Source of the DNA: Strongylocentrotus droebachiensis | Taxonomy: Eukaryota; Echinodermata; Echinoidea; Camarodonta; Strongylocentrotidae | Length of the DNA stretch: 64,000 nt | Reading direction: 5' to 3' | Assembly (NCBI GenBank): GCA_035222895.1 | Contig: JAVYIG010004945.1 | Span: forward strand, 84,103-148,102 | Shown: positions 1 to 10,858 of the stretch, piece after piece | Position numbering within the stretch: position 1 is the first letter of the stretch | Layout: every line of letters starts with the position of its first letter | Notes under the pieces: generated by a model | The model's database searches: none | The model's input: only the letters and a program-made list of their open reading frames with translations | What the model was told of the DNA's origin: nothing | Position numbers and translations under genes: made by a program

Positions 1-125
1 ATTTGGTATGTTATAACTGAGACTATGGGCTATGAAAACTGTTTCTTTATTTTTTAATCAGATGTTGGGATCATGTAGACGAAATAATTGAAAGTTGAAA
101 TTGCAAATTCTGTAGAACTTTGCAG
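1..125. other. no feature seen
   Basis: AT-rich sequence with no coding frame, repeat or RNA gene that I can support. Confidence 0.4.
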
Positions 126-380
126 GAATTATTAATTTGTCACGTATGTCATATTTGTAAAACGCAAACGTTAGCAGTGTCTTCATGTTCACATCATGCA
201 AGGAAACCAATTTAATGTCTAGACTTTATTGTCAGACACTATTGAGTGACTGACTTATTTCTTTTTTTTCTCTGGTAATAAAATACATAAAATTAGCTTT
301 TTTAGGGAACATGAGCATTTGTCTAGATCAATAATCCATTTATTGTAATGGCCCAAAATAAACTGATTGAATCTCTACTA
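126..380 (+). repeat. dispersed repeat, copy A
   Basis: This segment aligns loosely with 7379-7560. Shared blocks include GACTGACTT, a TAATAA-rich stretch, GAGCATTTGTC, ATCAATAA and TAATGGC in the same order and orientation. The two copies are diverged, so this is an old repeat. No coding capacity or defined ends are visible. Confidence 0.5.
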
Positions 381-655
381 TGTCACTGTGTACAAATGAG
401 GTGGATTTCCCATACCCATATAGCAATTAGTCACATATCAAAGGGTCTGAATCATAGCACTAAACAGATTCGAATATGTCCTAAATTGTCAGAGCATGCA
501 TGGAACAATTAGGGTAACAATTAGGCTTCATTCATAAAGGCTCGATATATTTTGTCAAACTGTCAATTTGAAATTAGAGTCTGTCATTGCAGACTACTAT
601 GCCACAGTATACAAACGACATACGAGATGCATTATACACATGTGCAACATGCATG

Positions 656-1320
656 ACAACCATCTAGTCTGCAGGCACAGACCCTAATTTGACACTTAAT
701 CAAAAAATCATTGTGCCTTGAGAGAAGTCTAGCCCAGCTACCTACTGGTTGTGTCGTGTCAGGAGCAGTTATAGCCTATCCGATATGCGTCGGGCTTTAC
801 AAGTAATCTAATCGCGTTTATATGGAGAGTAACATTGGCCCGGTCAGCCCGAGCGCCTATCATCACTGGTGCATGCGAAAAGTTTTATTTTCTTTTATGT
901 ACCATGTTATGTTCGTAGAAAATCTACGAACCCCTTGCAAAGCTCTTTCATGAATATTCATGTAGCATGGACCAAAATAGGCCAATGAGCGATGGGGAAC
1001 GCGGAGATGATATTTGATTAGTTGAATCAAAGTGATCGATCACCAAATAAGGCTAGTCTTATGAATCATGCATGAGAATACGCTCGTCACACATACGATA
1101 CACATATATGAATAATGTTGAGTTGACCAGTGATGATAGGCGCTCGGGCTGACGCCCGCGCCGATGTCAGTCTCCCAAACGCGATTAGTACACTTGCCAT
1201 TTAGCCCGTCGCCTATCGGATAGGCTAGAGCAGCTACAGTACATGGCATATGGTAGTCTTATAGTGCAGACTCACTTTTACGACTGACCAGGGTTTGTGC
1301 TTGCAGACTAGCAACCATCA
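656..1320. mobile_element. foldback (long inverted repeat) element
   Basis: The left arm (about 656-871) is matched in reverse complement by the right arm (about 1125-1320). The best-conserved inner block is AGCCCGAGCGCCTATCATCA at 847-866, facing its complement at 1130-1149. Further paired blocks are TAGCCTATCCGATA, TAATCGCGTTT and CTAGTCTGCA at the outer end. The spacer is about 250 bp. There is no reading frame, so I read it as a non-autonomous foldback or MITE-like element. No target-site duplication could be made out. Confidence 0.7.
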
Positions 1321-2949
1321 GCGAGCAACAAAGTCCACACGCACGCGCACTGCGTGCATGCCTATATGTAGGCTTTCCCACCAGCGCACTTTTACGAGTA
1401 CTATTATGGCGAAAATATCCAGGCTAGCGTGTAACACAAAATTGCGGACCCCTGCTCTCCCCTTTCTGTAAAATAAGTCTTTTTCTTATACCTCTCTTTC
1501 TCTATTTAGTATAATCTCCCCTTTCAATATCCCGTTCGCTAACCTTCTCTCTCTTAATATATCTTTATTTCTCTCTCTCTCTCTCACACACACACACGCG
1601 CACACACACACACACACACCCTCTCTCTCCACTCTTTTTCATTTTCATTTCCCTCCTTTTCTCTGTCGTTAATACACAATGTAACATGCTATACCCATTT
1701 CCAGTCTATTTATAAAGTAATTGTGACACGGATTTTTTTTCTCATAAGTTTAATTGGAAAATCAATAACAATGAATGAAAGATTAACTACCAATTTCTAA
1801 ATAATAACCAAATCAAACTGCCTTGAGAATGGATATTCTCCTTTTTTATCATGGACAAATTAATCTTAATTGTATCAGACAAGTAAAGAAAAAAAAAGGT
1901 AATAGACCTATCACACACAGTATTTTATTGATACAAAATCATTGTCGTAATCTTTCACCTGGTATTATAAGCTTAGAATATCCTAAAATACACATCTGCA
2001 ATCGAAAGAATAAATATGTGACACGATGTAACTTTTGTTATAATAAACGATATTATTTATCATGGTCATTTTATTAATCTACCGACAAACGTGGCCACAC
2101 GTCTTGTGCACAGCTTTGAACAAGTAAAAAACAAACACAAATTTAACCTAAATAAAAGAACATTATTGGGTCCAAATGTATGTACAGTGTAATGTGTGGG
2201 TACATGTGTGTGTGTGTGTTTGTGTGTGTGGTGGTGCGTGTGTGTATGTGTACGTGTGTATGCGTGTGTACGTGCGGTTGTGTGTGTGTGTGTGTGTACG
2301 TGTGTACGTGTGTGACCCTCGCCTAGCAACATATGGTGTATTCCTATGCTGCGTTTGGATTGGTCAGCTTGATATATCTTTGTTGGAAATGAAATTAACT
2401 TGGATTAAGCTTTTTTTGGAATGGAATACAGCATTGTACTTGAAATTGTTTAAGATACCAGCTAACATTTGTGGAATGTGAAATGTTATGCAGTTTATTC
2501 ACCTGTGATAAATTATTATTTTTAGCCAACAAAAAAGGAAATTCAGATAAAATAAGGATTTTGCCAATTTTGGAGTCAAGTTTTGTATCACCATTGGTTC
2601 TCCTAGAGGGCAGTGGTGTTAAGGACCAACCCACATCGTAATATGTGTTTGCGTAGCATGTTATTGTGTAGCCCTTTTAATCATTCTTATATCTTCATCA
2701 TCAGCGTGGAAAAATAACATGACATGGTAACATGATGTCTTTCTTTTAATCGCCACAAACGTTTTGGGAAAATACACGGAACATTGGTTACGACATGTCA
2801 CCTGTGTCTCAGCTGAATAAATTAATCATGATTAATCAATTTCTAAAAATTGGCCACAAAAATGAAGGTTTTTCATCATTTTCCATAAAAGCCTACTGGA
2901 ATAGGATAATAAGTTAACAAATAAAATTAAATATGTAAAATATAAGTAT
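1321..2949. other. intergenic, two microsatellites
   Basis: A (CT)n(CA)n microsatellite lies at about 1571-1628, and a long imperfect GT/CG-rich tract at about 2198-2312. Open frames over the second tract on both strands are artefacts of the dinucleotide repeat. Nothing else is supported. Confidence 0.6.
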
Positions 2950-4984
2950 TTCAAAGTTTTGTAGATGCTAAAGGTGATACTAAACAAACATGGACAATTA
3001 TAAATGGTCTTTTAGGCACAAAGTCTAAGAAATTCCGAGTACTTTACAATATAATAATGAAACCATTGATAATGATACAGATATGTGTGAATCTTTTAAC
3101 AAATACTTTATCAATATAGGTCCAAAATTAACATCAACTCTTGATATTCCTACTGGTGATTTTAAACAGTATCTGAAGAAAAAATGAATCTACTGCTTTT
3201 GTTTACTCCAGTTACTCCAAGAGAAATAATAAACATTGTAGATAAATCAAAGAGTAATAAATGTAGTGATGTTGACAGCGTTGATGTTAAGATGGTTAAA
3301 AGAGTTATACATTTGATCTGTTATTCTTTATGTGCAATATTCAATTCTTTATTGGAAACTGGGATCGTACCAGATCAGTTGAAAATTGCTCAAATTATTC
3401 CTATATTTAAAAGTGGTACTAAAACTGAAATGTCCAATTATAGACCTATATCACTACTTCCAGTATTCTCTAAGATATTAGAAAGAGCTGTGTATAATCG
3501 CTTATATTCCTTTTTTAATCTGCATAATATTTTGAATAATTCACAATTTGGTTTTCGAACAGGCCACTCCACATCCTCTGCTTTAGCTGATTTTACATGC
3601 CAAGTTTCTCAAGTTTTTGATAAATCGGAAGTCATGATGGGATTGTTTTATACCTCAGTAAAGCCTTTGATACTTTAAATCATAATATTATACTTGCAAA
3701 ATTATTCAATTACGGAATACGTGGTGTGTTATTAAATTGGTTTAAGAGTTATTTATAAAACAGAAAACAATTTGTCAACATTAAAGGTAATACTTCGTCT
3801 ATACAAACAGTTGTATGTGGAGTGCCACAAGGCTCTATTTTAGGCCCGCTTTTATTTATTATTTCTATTAATGACAAATTAGAATATATCTTATTTGCAG
3901 ACGACACCAGTGTGTTAATGTCTAATAAAAATATTCAAAGTTAACAACAGGATTTTGGCTTTCTTTGAATAAATTAATTTTGAATGTTGATAAAACTAAC
4001 TACATGGTATTTACAAAACAAAAAATAGATTTTAATGAGGTTGATCTTCAGGTTAATAATCATGAATTCCAACGTGTATCTGTAAACAAATTCCTCGGAA
4101 TAGAAATTGATTCTAAACTTACATGGCATGAACACACTGGTGCTGTCTGCAACAAGATCTCAAAAAATACTGGCATTCTAAACAAACTTAGATTTCTACC
4201 AAAATGTGTTTTAAGAATTTTATATAATACTTTAATTCTTCCTCATTTATATTACTGTTCTGAAGTATGGGCCATGACAAGCCAAACCAATCTGAATAGG
4301 ATACTCAAAATGCAAAAGAAAGCCATCCGGGAAATTTCAAATTCACACTACAGAGCTCATTCGAAACCTATATTTTATAAATTAAAGCTTCTCAATGTAT
4401 TTTATATCTGTAAATATCATATTGCAGTCTTTATGTACTTGTGTCGAAATGAATCTTTACCATGTGCACTTATAAAGTATTTTAATTTGAATTCGACTTG
4501 TCATGATTATGAAACTAGAAATGCATCTCATTTCCACTTACCACAAATTAAAACAACTTTAATGAAACAGGCAATATCTTTCGATGGTCCAACAATTTTG
4601 GAATTCCATTCCAATACATATAAGAAATTGCAAAAGTCTTCAAACTTTTAAACGAAAATATAAAATGTATTTAATTGTATCTTACGTGCTATAACTCACC
4701 AGGCTCTTTACCCCCCTGTTTTCCCTCATTTGTTCATGCTTCCAATCGTACAACATTTAATTTGCCTTTTATTTATATTATAATGAGGGATGGGCTCTAG
4801 CATAAGGACCATACTCCTGTTTAGCTCATCCCTTCACTTCCATTACGTTATGTTTGTTTTGTTTTTTGTTGTTGAATGTATGATATTTAATGTGTGATTA
4901 TTCCGTATTTAATTGTATATGTTCTTGTATTTGTAATGATGAGTGTACAAAACGAACTTGAACTTGAACTTGAACTTGAACTTG
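2950..4984 (+). mobile_element. 5'-truncated LINE, CR1/L2/Jockey-type
   Basis: This is a degraded non-LTR retrotransposon whose 5' part, including the endonuclease domain, is missing. The reverse transcriptase region starts near 2950 in broken frames. It continues at 3184-3675 with a fingers motif NYRPISLLPVFSKILE, then SKAFDTLNH near 3660, GVPQGSILGPLLF near 3820-3850 and the catalytic FADDT near 3895. The C-terminal part runs from 3965 to 4651 (LGIEIDSKLTW, LILPHLYYCSEVW). At least three frameshifts or stops break it. The 3' end is a tandem AACTTG tail at about 4950-4984, typical of CR1/L2-type insertion ends. It is inactive as it stands. Confidence 0.9.
3965..4651 (+). pseudogene. RT C-terminal region of the LINE (longest intact piece)
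   Basis: A 228-codon open stretch codes for the thumb and C-terminal region that follows the FADDT motif. It begins SLNKLILNVDKTNYM, the usual sequence after the palm, and includes LGIEIDSKLTW. The frame has no own start; the ATG-like start is a matter of where the upstream break fell. It belongs with 2950-3960 as one dead ORF2. Confidence 0.85.
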
Positions 4985-5381
4985 GATGGAAAAATCGAAT
5001 TCACTTGATACGTACATACCAACTAGAGCGAACAGTGGTATTTGTAGAAAAGGTTATTCGGTCAAACGACAAGTACTATGGATTTGACGAAGTGACTAAT
5101 AGTCGAGTATTATGCCATTATTAGTCAAGCAAAAAAGGAAATTACGATCGGATAAACGTTTTATGGGAACATGTACACAGTGGAAAGAGGGGGAAACTAA
5201 AAAGTGAACTAGCCGAGCAAGGAAATAGCAATAAACAGAGTCAGGAGCAACGAATATAGATTGATGATTTGTTTAAATAAAACATCAAACAAATTTTGAA
5301 TACGAAGCTACGAGAGGTCACTAAAATGTCCCTCACTTTGTTGGTGGTCAAGCTCCGAACAAAGCTTCTTATTTCAAGTCT
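4985..5381. other. no feature seen
   Basis: This separates the LINE tail from the end of the coiled-coil gene. Short open stretches occur on the plus strand (to 5124, then 5125-5259), but they resemble nothing I know and have no convincing start. Confidence 0.3.
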
Positions 5382-6278
5382 TTACTTCTCTTTCTCTGGT
5401 CTTAAGTTCTCTTTGTCTAGTTCGAATTTCTTTCTTTCTAGTTGTAAGTTCTTTTTCTCTTGTTCGAATTTCTCTTTCTCTTGTTTTAAGTTCTTTTTCT
5501 CTAGTTCGAATATCTCTTTCTCTACTGTTGGCTTCTCTTTCTCTTGTTCGAATTTCTCTATCTCTTGTTTTAAGTTCTCTTTCTCTTGTTCAAATAGCTC
5601 TCTCTCTAGTTTTGGAATCTCTTTCTGTTGTTCAAATTGCTCTCTCTCTACTTTTCGGTTCCCTTTCTCTTGTTCGAATTGCGCTTTCTCTACTTCGAAT
5701 TTATCTTTCTTTAGTCCGAGTTTTGCTTTCTTTAGTTCGAGTTTTGCTTTCTTTAATTCAAATTCATCTTTGTCGATACATTTCTGTTGTTCAAATTGCT
5801 CTCTCTCTACTTTTCGGTTCCCTTTCTCTTGTTCGAATTGCGCTTTCTCTACTTCGAATTTATCTTTCTTTAGTCCGAGTTTTGCTTTCTTTAGTTCGAG
5901 TTTTGCTTTCTTTAATTCAAATTCATCTTTGTCGATACATTTCTGTTGTTCAAATTGCTCTCTCTCTACTTTTCGGTTCCCTTTCTCTTGTTCGAATTGC
6001 GCTTTCTCTACTTCGAATTTATCTTTATTTAGTCCGAGTTTTGCTTTCTTTAGTTCAAATTCATCTTTGTCGATACATTTCTCTACTTCGAATTTATCTT
6101 TTTCTAATTTGAATTTATGTATCTCTAACTCGTTTCTTTCAATATCGAGCTGTGTTCGGTTGTTTTTTTGTGGTTGAAGAGAACTGGGGTGTATTGCCTG
6201 AGTTTGCTTGTCTCCATCGGGTAACACTTTCACACGATAAGGAACTGGTTGGCGGCCGACAGATTTACCTCGTTCCAT
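5382..6278 (-). CDS. predicted coiled-coil protein with in-frame tandem repeat
   Basis: This is an uninterrupted 298-codon minus-strand frame from ATG at 6278 to TAA at 5384-5382. The start has a good Kozak context (A at -3, G at +4). Residues 1-40 are non-repetitive and basic/proline-rich. From about residue 45 to the end the protein is very rich in K, E and Q, with a seven-residue spacing of F or L (FEQEKEN LKQEIEK FEQEKEK and so on), as expected of a long coiled coil. Three units in the middle are near-identical copies of a 53-residue block. A similar plus-strand frame exists only because TTC/TCT-rich DNA lacks stops. I recognise no family, and a larger spliced gene or capture by a mobile element cannot be excluded. 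Confidence 0.55.
   Translation of the reverse strand: MERGKSVGRQPVPYRVKVLPDGDKQTQAIHPSSLQPQKNNRTQLDIERNELEIHKFKLEKDKFEVEKCIDKDEFELKKAKLGLNKDKFEVEKAQFEQEKGNRKVEREQFEQQKCIDKDEFELKKAKLELKKAKLGLKKDKFEVEKAQFEQEKGNRKVEREQFEQQKCIDKDEFELKKAKLELKKAKLGLKKDKFEVEKAQFEQEKGNRKVEREQFEQQKEIPKLERELFEQEKENLKQEIEKFEQEKEKPTVEKEIFELEKKNLKQEKEKFEQEKKNLQLERKKFELDKENLRPEKEK
5622..6077 (-). repeat. 159-bp in-frame coding minisatellite
   Basis: Units at 5622-5780 and 5781-5939 are identical over all 159 bp. The third, 5940-6077, differs by one substitution and lacks 21 bp. Unit lengths of 159 and 138 bp are both multiples of three, so copy number can change without breaking the coiled-coil frame. The identity points to recent expansion or homogenisation. 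Confidence 0.9.
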
Positions 6279-7378
6279 GTTTGATCTTAAATAAATAAAT
6301 GCAAATATTTAAAGAAAATGAAATCGTCAATTTATGAAGTGAAATGGTGATCTGATTAAAAGATTTGTCAAAATATCGCGTGTTATCTAATGTAATTTCC
6401 AAGTGCAATCATCGAGGAGAAATAAAATATTCTCTTTGGACGACGGAGTTGTGTTCTAAATTAAATAAGTGCGGCATATCATGAAGTGGTAGGCCTGTTT
6501 AGATGTAAAATGGGGCACCCAAACTTGTTACGAGAGAGTTTTGACAATGCTTTTTAAATTGTGCTGTTGATCAAGTATCCATGGCAGCATAATTATGAAT
6601 AAAGTATCATGACATAGAATATTAATTACTGTTTACAAATTATTATATTTTAAGGTCAAACAGGCTATAACCTTTCAATCCGGAAGTTAGCTGATACAGT
6701 ATTAACAGTATGATTACTGTCTGAGAAAGGAATGACAAATTACGAGCATCTATCACTCCTAAGAATCAATATCGAATTCCCCATTTACCTTGTAATCATG
6801 ACAATAAACTGTAAACATTTATACAATTTTGTTTTACCTACCTTTGATGTTTGTTGTGTGATGGCCTGGCCGGAGGAAGTTTGTCTTAAAGAACAAGAAG
6901 AGTATTCGCATTCAATAAAGGAAAACAACAAAAACATACTCAAAATTACTCATTTGAGGGGGAGGAGTTGGTTTGACTCTTAATTAAGCGTATGTATTCA
7001 TGCTTCATTATGGTGATATATACAATGTTTATGTATTTGATTTATACTGCATCGGCATATTTTTCAAACTCTCAATATAGCAAGATTTAACCACAAAACA
7101 AACTCGTTCAAATAAAACATCTTCTATATTTTTATATTTGTCCATTTATACATATTGGGTATCCGTTTAATTGTAACTTAAGTTTGTACTGGTATCAAAA
7201 CTTGCCAAATTCCAGAAAAATTAAGCTAAAAGGTTGTATTAAAAAAATGTACAATGATTTCATTTTTTTTTTTTTATTGAAGTTGTATAACGGCAACACT
7301 GTTATACATTTTGGCATATTTTTTCTTAAAGGTAATGTATCCCATATGCAGCCAACATCAAATTTTGTAAAATGTTGC
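6279..7378. other. no feature seen
   Basis: AT-rich sequence upstream of the coiled-coil frame. No promoter element or exon could be supported. Confidence 0.35.
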
Positions 7379-7560
7379 ATGAATTATGAATATGTCACGT
7401 GGGTCCTATCTTTGAAATTGAAAGGTTAGCAGACTGACTGACTTTGTTTTTCTTTAGTAATAATAACATTTATAAAATGAGATGTAAAAGGTACGTGAGC
7501 ATTTGTCCACATCAATAACCCACTTCTTCTAATGGCAAAAATTAAGCTAATTTAATCTTT
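7379..7560 (+). repeat. dispersed repeat, copy B
   Basis: This is the second copy of the repeat seen at 126-380, in the same orientation. The clearest part is 7430-7540, with GACTGACTT, GAGCATTTGTCC and ATCAATAACCCA. Confidence 0.5.
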
Positions 7561-8353
7561 GCGCTGCACATAACATACGTCCAACCCTTCGGTATAAGTG
7601 TCGGAACATCAGACTTTTTAATTAAACGACCACGGTCGCTAAACTCGACCCGACAACTAACGGTCGTTATTTTCAAACGAAAAGAAATGTTAAAGCCTTC
7701 TTTTGTTGGGTAGTTCTAAATTAGTATTATATTTCAAATGCCATTGTAATGGAACTTTTTTTTATTGTTTTAGCCTGCAAATAGGACATAGTAACTTTAA
7801 GTGACGTACTAAGTGTTATGTGTGAGGTTTTTGATTACATCCGCAAACGGGGAATTGCACCACTTACTGCTTACTACTAACATGTAGAAGTTTGGTGCAT
7901 CATTAAAAAAATCAGCAATGTAACCATAATATGAAGATCAATAGATTACAGATACAGAAAAAATGTGCTGGTAGGCGTTTACATTATCATGAATACACAA
8001 ATATATTTTCAAAATATGTTTGCAAAAATTACAAACTTGAATAAGAAATACATATCCGTAAATGTGTACAAGGACTTGATTTCTCTCACGGCTCCTTCTA
8101 TCATTAACTAATTGGATACAAAATGAGATAGGTAATAAATGTGGCATGTATGCTAATAAAATGTCAAACATATTTGCAAATTGAGTTGATAGAAAAATAA
8201 TCATTATACATTAAACTGTGTTTGTGTAATAAGGCATGCAGGAATCTACACCGAAAACTTTAGTCTCTGATATCAGCGGTTGTTCCGCTGAGATTACATG
8301 AGGCTCCTCTGACCGCCTCTTTACATAGACGGGAGTACACTTTTTTCGTCTGT
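7561..8353. other. no gene; one small hairpin
   Basis: A short inverted repeat, AACGACC facing GGTCGTT, lies at about 7624-7668, and a possible stem (TCAGCGG/CCGCTGA) at about 8271-8290. No RNA gene family is recognised. Confidence 0.3.
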
Positions 8354-9051
8354 GATTAAGATTAGCAATATTATTACATACATGCTAATTAGATGATTAT
8401 GCTAATTAGGCTAATTATACATGGAATATCTTCTCCTGAATTAATACTAAGTCTTTCAAAAGTGATTTACAATGTTGCATTGCACCATTTTTAGGCTTTA
8501 TAGATAAACAATGACAATGAAGTCCATAAATTGTACATAATTATGCTAGTTATGCTATTTAAGACAATTGCATTACTTGGAATTAAAAAACTGGCGTGAT
8601 AAATGAAGTCCTTATCATAAAAACCCTTGAAAAGTCGTATTTTCCACATTTTCAGGCTTTCTGGATTGAGATTAGCAACATTATAACATATTGCACATAT
8701 AAGCTAATTACATTATTATGCTAATTAGGCTAATTATACTACATAAACATGGTATATTTTCTCAAGATTTAATGAGTAGTCTTTCAAAAGTGATTTACAA
8801 TGTTGCATTGCAACTTTTTAAGCTTTATCGATAAACAATGACAATGAAGTCCATACATTGTACATAATTATGTTATTTCAGACAATTACATTACTTGGAA
8901 TCAAAAACTGGTTTCATAAATGAATTCCTCGTCATAGAAAACCCTTGAAAAGTCGTATTATCCATGTTTTCAGGCTTCCTGGATGAGATTAGCAACATTA
9001 TTACATATTGCACATATGCTAATAAGATGATTATGCTAATATGGCTATTAC
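8354..9051 (+). repeat. about 310-bp tandem repeat, 2.2 copies
   Basis: Blocks beginning at about 8354, 8664 and 8982 share GAGATTAGCAA, TTATGCTAATTAGGCTAATTAT, TCTTTCAAAAGTGATTTACA and GACAATGAAGTCCATA in the same order. The third copy is cut short where the RTE-like LINE region begins. Confidence 0.8.
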
Positions 9052-9099
9052 AAAAAAAAATACCCGAGGTTCCCAAGCTGGCAACCAAGCTGAATTTAC

Positions 9100-10858
9100 T
9101 TCAATACCAATCTAGAACACACAAAAAAAACAAAAAAAAATTGTACTTTCCAACTTGTCCAGGTCTGAAAAACTTGTACAGGACTATATTGAAGACAAGC
9201 AGGGGAGACTTCTTACAACAGAAGCAGAACATTAAGCTAAATGGGCCGATCACTTAAGCGAGGTGTTGAATAGACCACCACCAACAGTAGAAGCTGAAAT
9301 ACAAGAGGCAGATGATGACTCGGTTGTCAGCAGTTTACCACCAACTAAAGATGAAGTAAAAGCTGCAATTAAATCCCTAAAAATTGTTAACCCCCGGGCT
9401 CTGACAATCTCAATGCAAAACTGTTTAAGGCGGACCGAGAATTAGCAGCAAAAATCCTTCGGCCAGTCTTCACAGCTATATGTGAAAGGAAAGCAGTTCC
9501 TGACGATTGGTCAGAGGGAGGCATTGAACATTTACCGAAGAAGGGATCCCTAAAAAACTGCAATAACTGGCGAGGCATCACACTATTGTCAATACCAAGC
9601 ACAATTTTGGCAAAGATAATTATTACCCGTATCATAGATGCTGTTGATCAAAGTCTCAGAAGGAAACAAGGAGGTTTTCGGAAGGGAAAAGGGTGCAGTG
9701 ACAGGATATTTGCACTACGTAACATCATAGAGCCATGCACAGAATGGCAGAGGAAACGTTATAATAATTTTGGTGACTTTGAAACAGCATTCGATGGCAT
9801 CCACCGAGACAGCCTTTGGAGAAAACTACGCAAATATGGGATACCAGAGCAACTAGTTCTTGTAATTAAGAGCTTTAACATCAATTTCACATGCAAAAGA
9901 GGAAACAGTAACCATAAGTTCCAAGTGAAGACTGGAGTTAGGCAAGGATGTGTCATGTCAGCACTGCTCTTCAAAATAACCATAGACTGGTTGATGAGGC
10001 AGGCAACTGAAGACCAAAAAAGAGGCATAAGCTGGACCCTCTTTTCTACAATAGAGGACCTTAACTATTCAGTTGATCTCGCTCTACTTTCACACATCCA
10101 ACAGCATATGCAAGAAAAAAACATCCAGACGCAGTGATTTTGCCGAGCAAATTGGCTTGAAGATCAGCCAAAAGAAAACAGCGGTGACGACCCTGAACAT
10201 CTCGGATCCTTTACCAATACAAGCAAACGGGGAAGACCTACCTATAACCTAATGATTGTACTTACCTGGACAGCACTGTCAGGCACGATGGAGGCGCAGT
10301 CAAAGACATTAAGAACAGTCTTAATAAAGCCAGAAATGCATTCAGAATGCTCAATTATAATTATATGGAGATCACAACAGTACAGCACCAAGGCCAAGCT
10401 AAAATTGTACCAGAGCTGTGTCCTTTCCACTCTTCTGTACGGCTCTGAATGTTGGAGAATAAAAAAAATCGACGTTAATAAGCTATCGGTCTTCCACACA
10501 AAGAGCCTGAGAAGGAACTGTCGCATTTTCTGGCTATACACCATTTCAAACGAAGCACTGTATACCCAATGCAATCAAGCCAATATGGAGAGCATCATCA
10601 TGAGAAGAAGGTGGAGATGGATCGGACATGAAATGAGAAAGAACATATATGACATCACACGAACGGCCATCCACTGGACACCAGAAGGCAAAAGAAAAAG
10701 GGGACGTCCTAAAAAAATAAGAACTGTGGAAGGGGAGATTAAAGATCTGAACCACACATGGGGAACTTTTGAAAGACTGGCCCAGGAGCGGAAGGAGTTG
10801 AAGACTTTTGTTGCTGCCCTATGTGCTAGGAGGCATATTAAGCAGTGAGTAAGTAAGT
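9100..10858 (+). mobile_element. RTE-like LINE, degraded
   Basis: This reverse transcriptase is of the type often annotated as craniofacial development protein 2-like. Visible motifs are NNWRGITLLSIP (about 9560), GFRKGKGCSDRIFALRNIIE (about 9675), DFETAFDGIHRDSLW (about 9775), TGVRQGCVMSALLF (about 9930) and, in the tail, RRRWRWIGHEMR and WTPEGKRKRGRPKK (about 10600-10720). The palm motif, normally ADD, reads YSVDLALL near 10066, so a catalytic aspartate is lost. Stops and frameshifts occur near 9255, 9400, 10137 and 10250. The 3' end is a short GTAAGTAAGTA tail at 10847-10858. The endonuclease part is missing, and the family call is from motif resemblance only. Confidence 0.85.
10252..10848 (+). 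pseudogene. C-terminal part of the RTE-like ORF
   Basis: This is a 198-codon open segment carrying the post-RT region (LKLYQSCVLSTLLYGSECW, WRWIGH, GKRKRGRPKK). It runs to TGA just before the 3' tail. It is the longest unbroken piece of the element and has no start of its own. Confidence 0.8.

Noticed and set aside
1040-1249. 69-codon minus frame inside the first foldback element
   Set aside because: It lies across the arm of the inverted repeat and shows no protein similarity.
2066-2481. Open frames on both strands over the GT tract
   Set aside because: They consist of dinucleotide-repeat translations (His/Thr or Val/Cys runs) and have no independent support.
5296-6177. Two plus-strand open frames opposite the coiled-coil gene
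   Set aside because: TTC/TCT-rich DNA lacks stops in all frames. The minus frame has a Kozak start, a non-repetitive N-terminus and clear heptads, so the plus frames are shadows.
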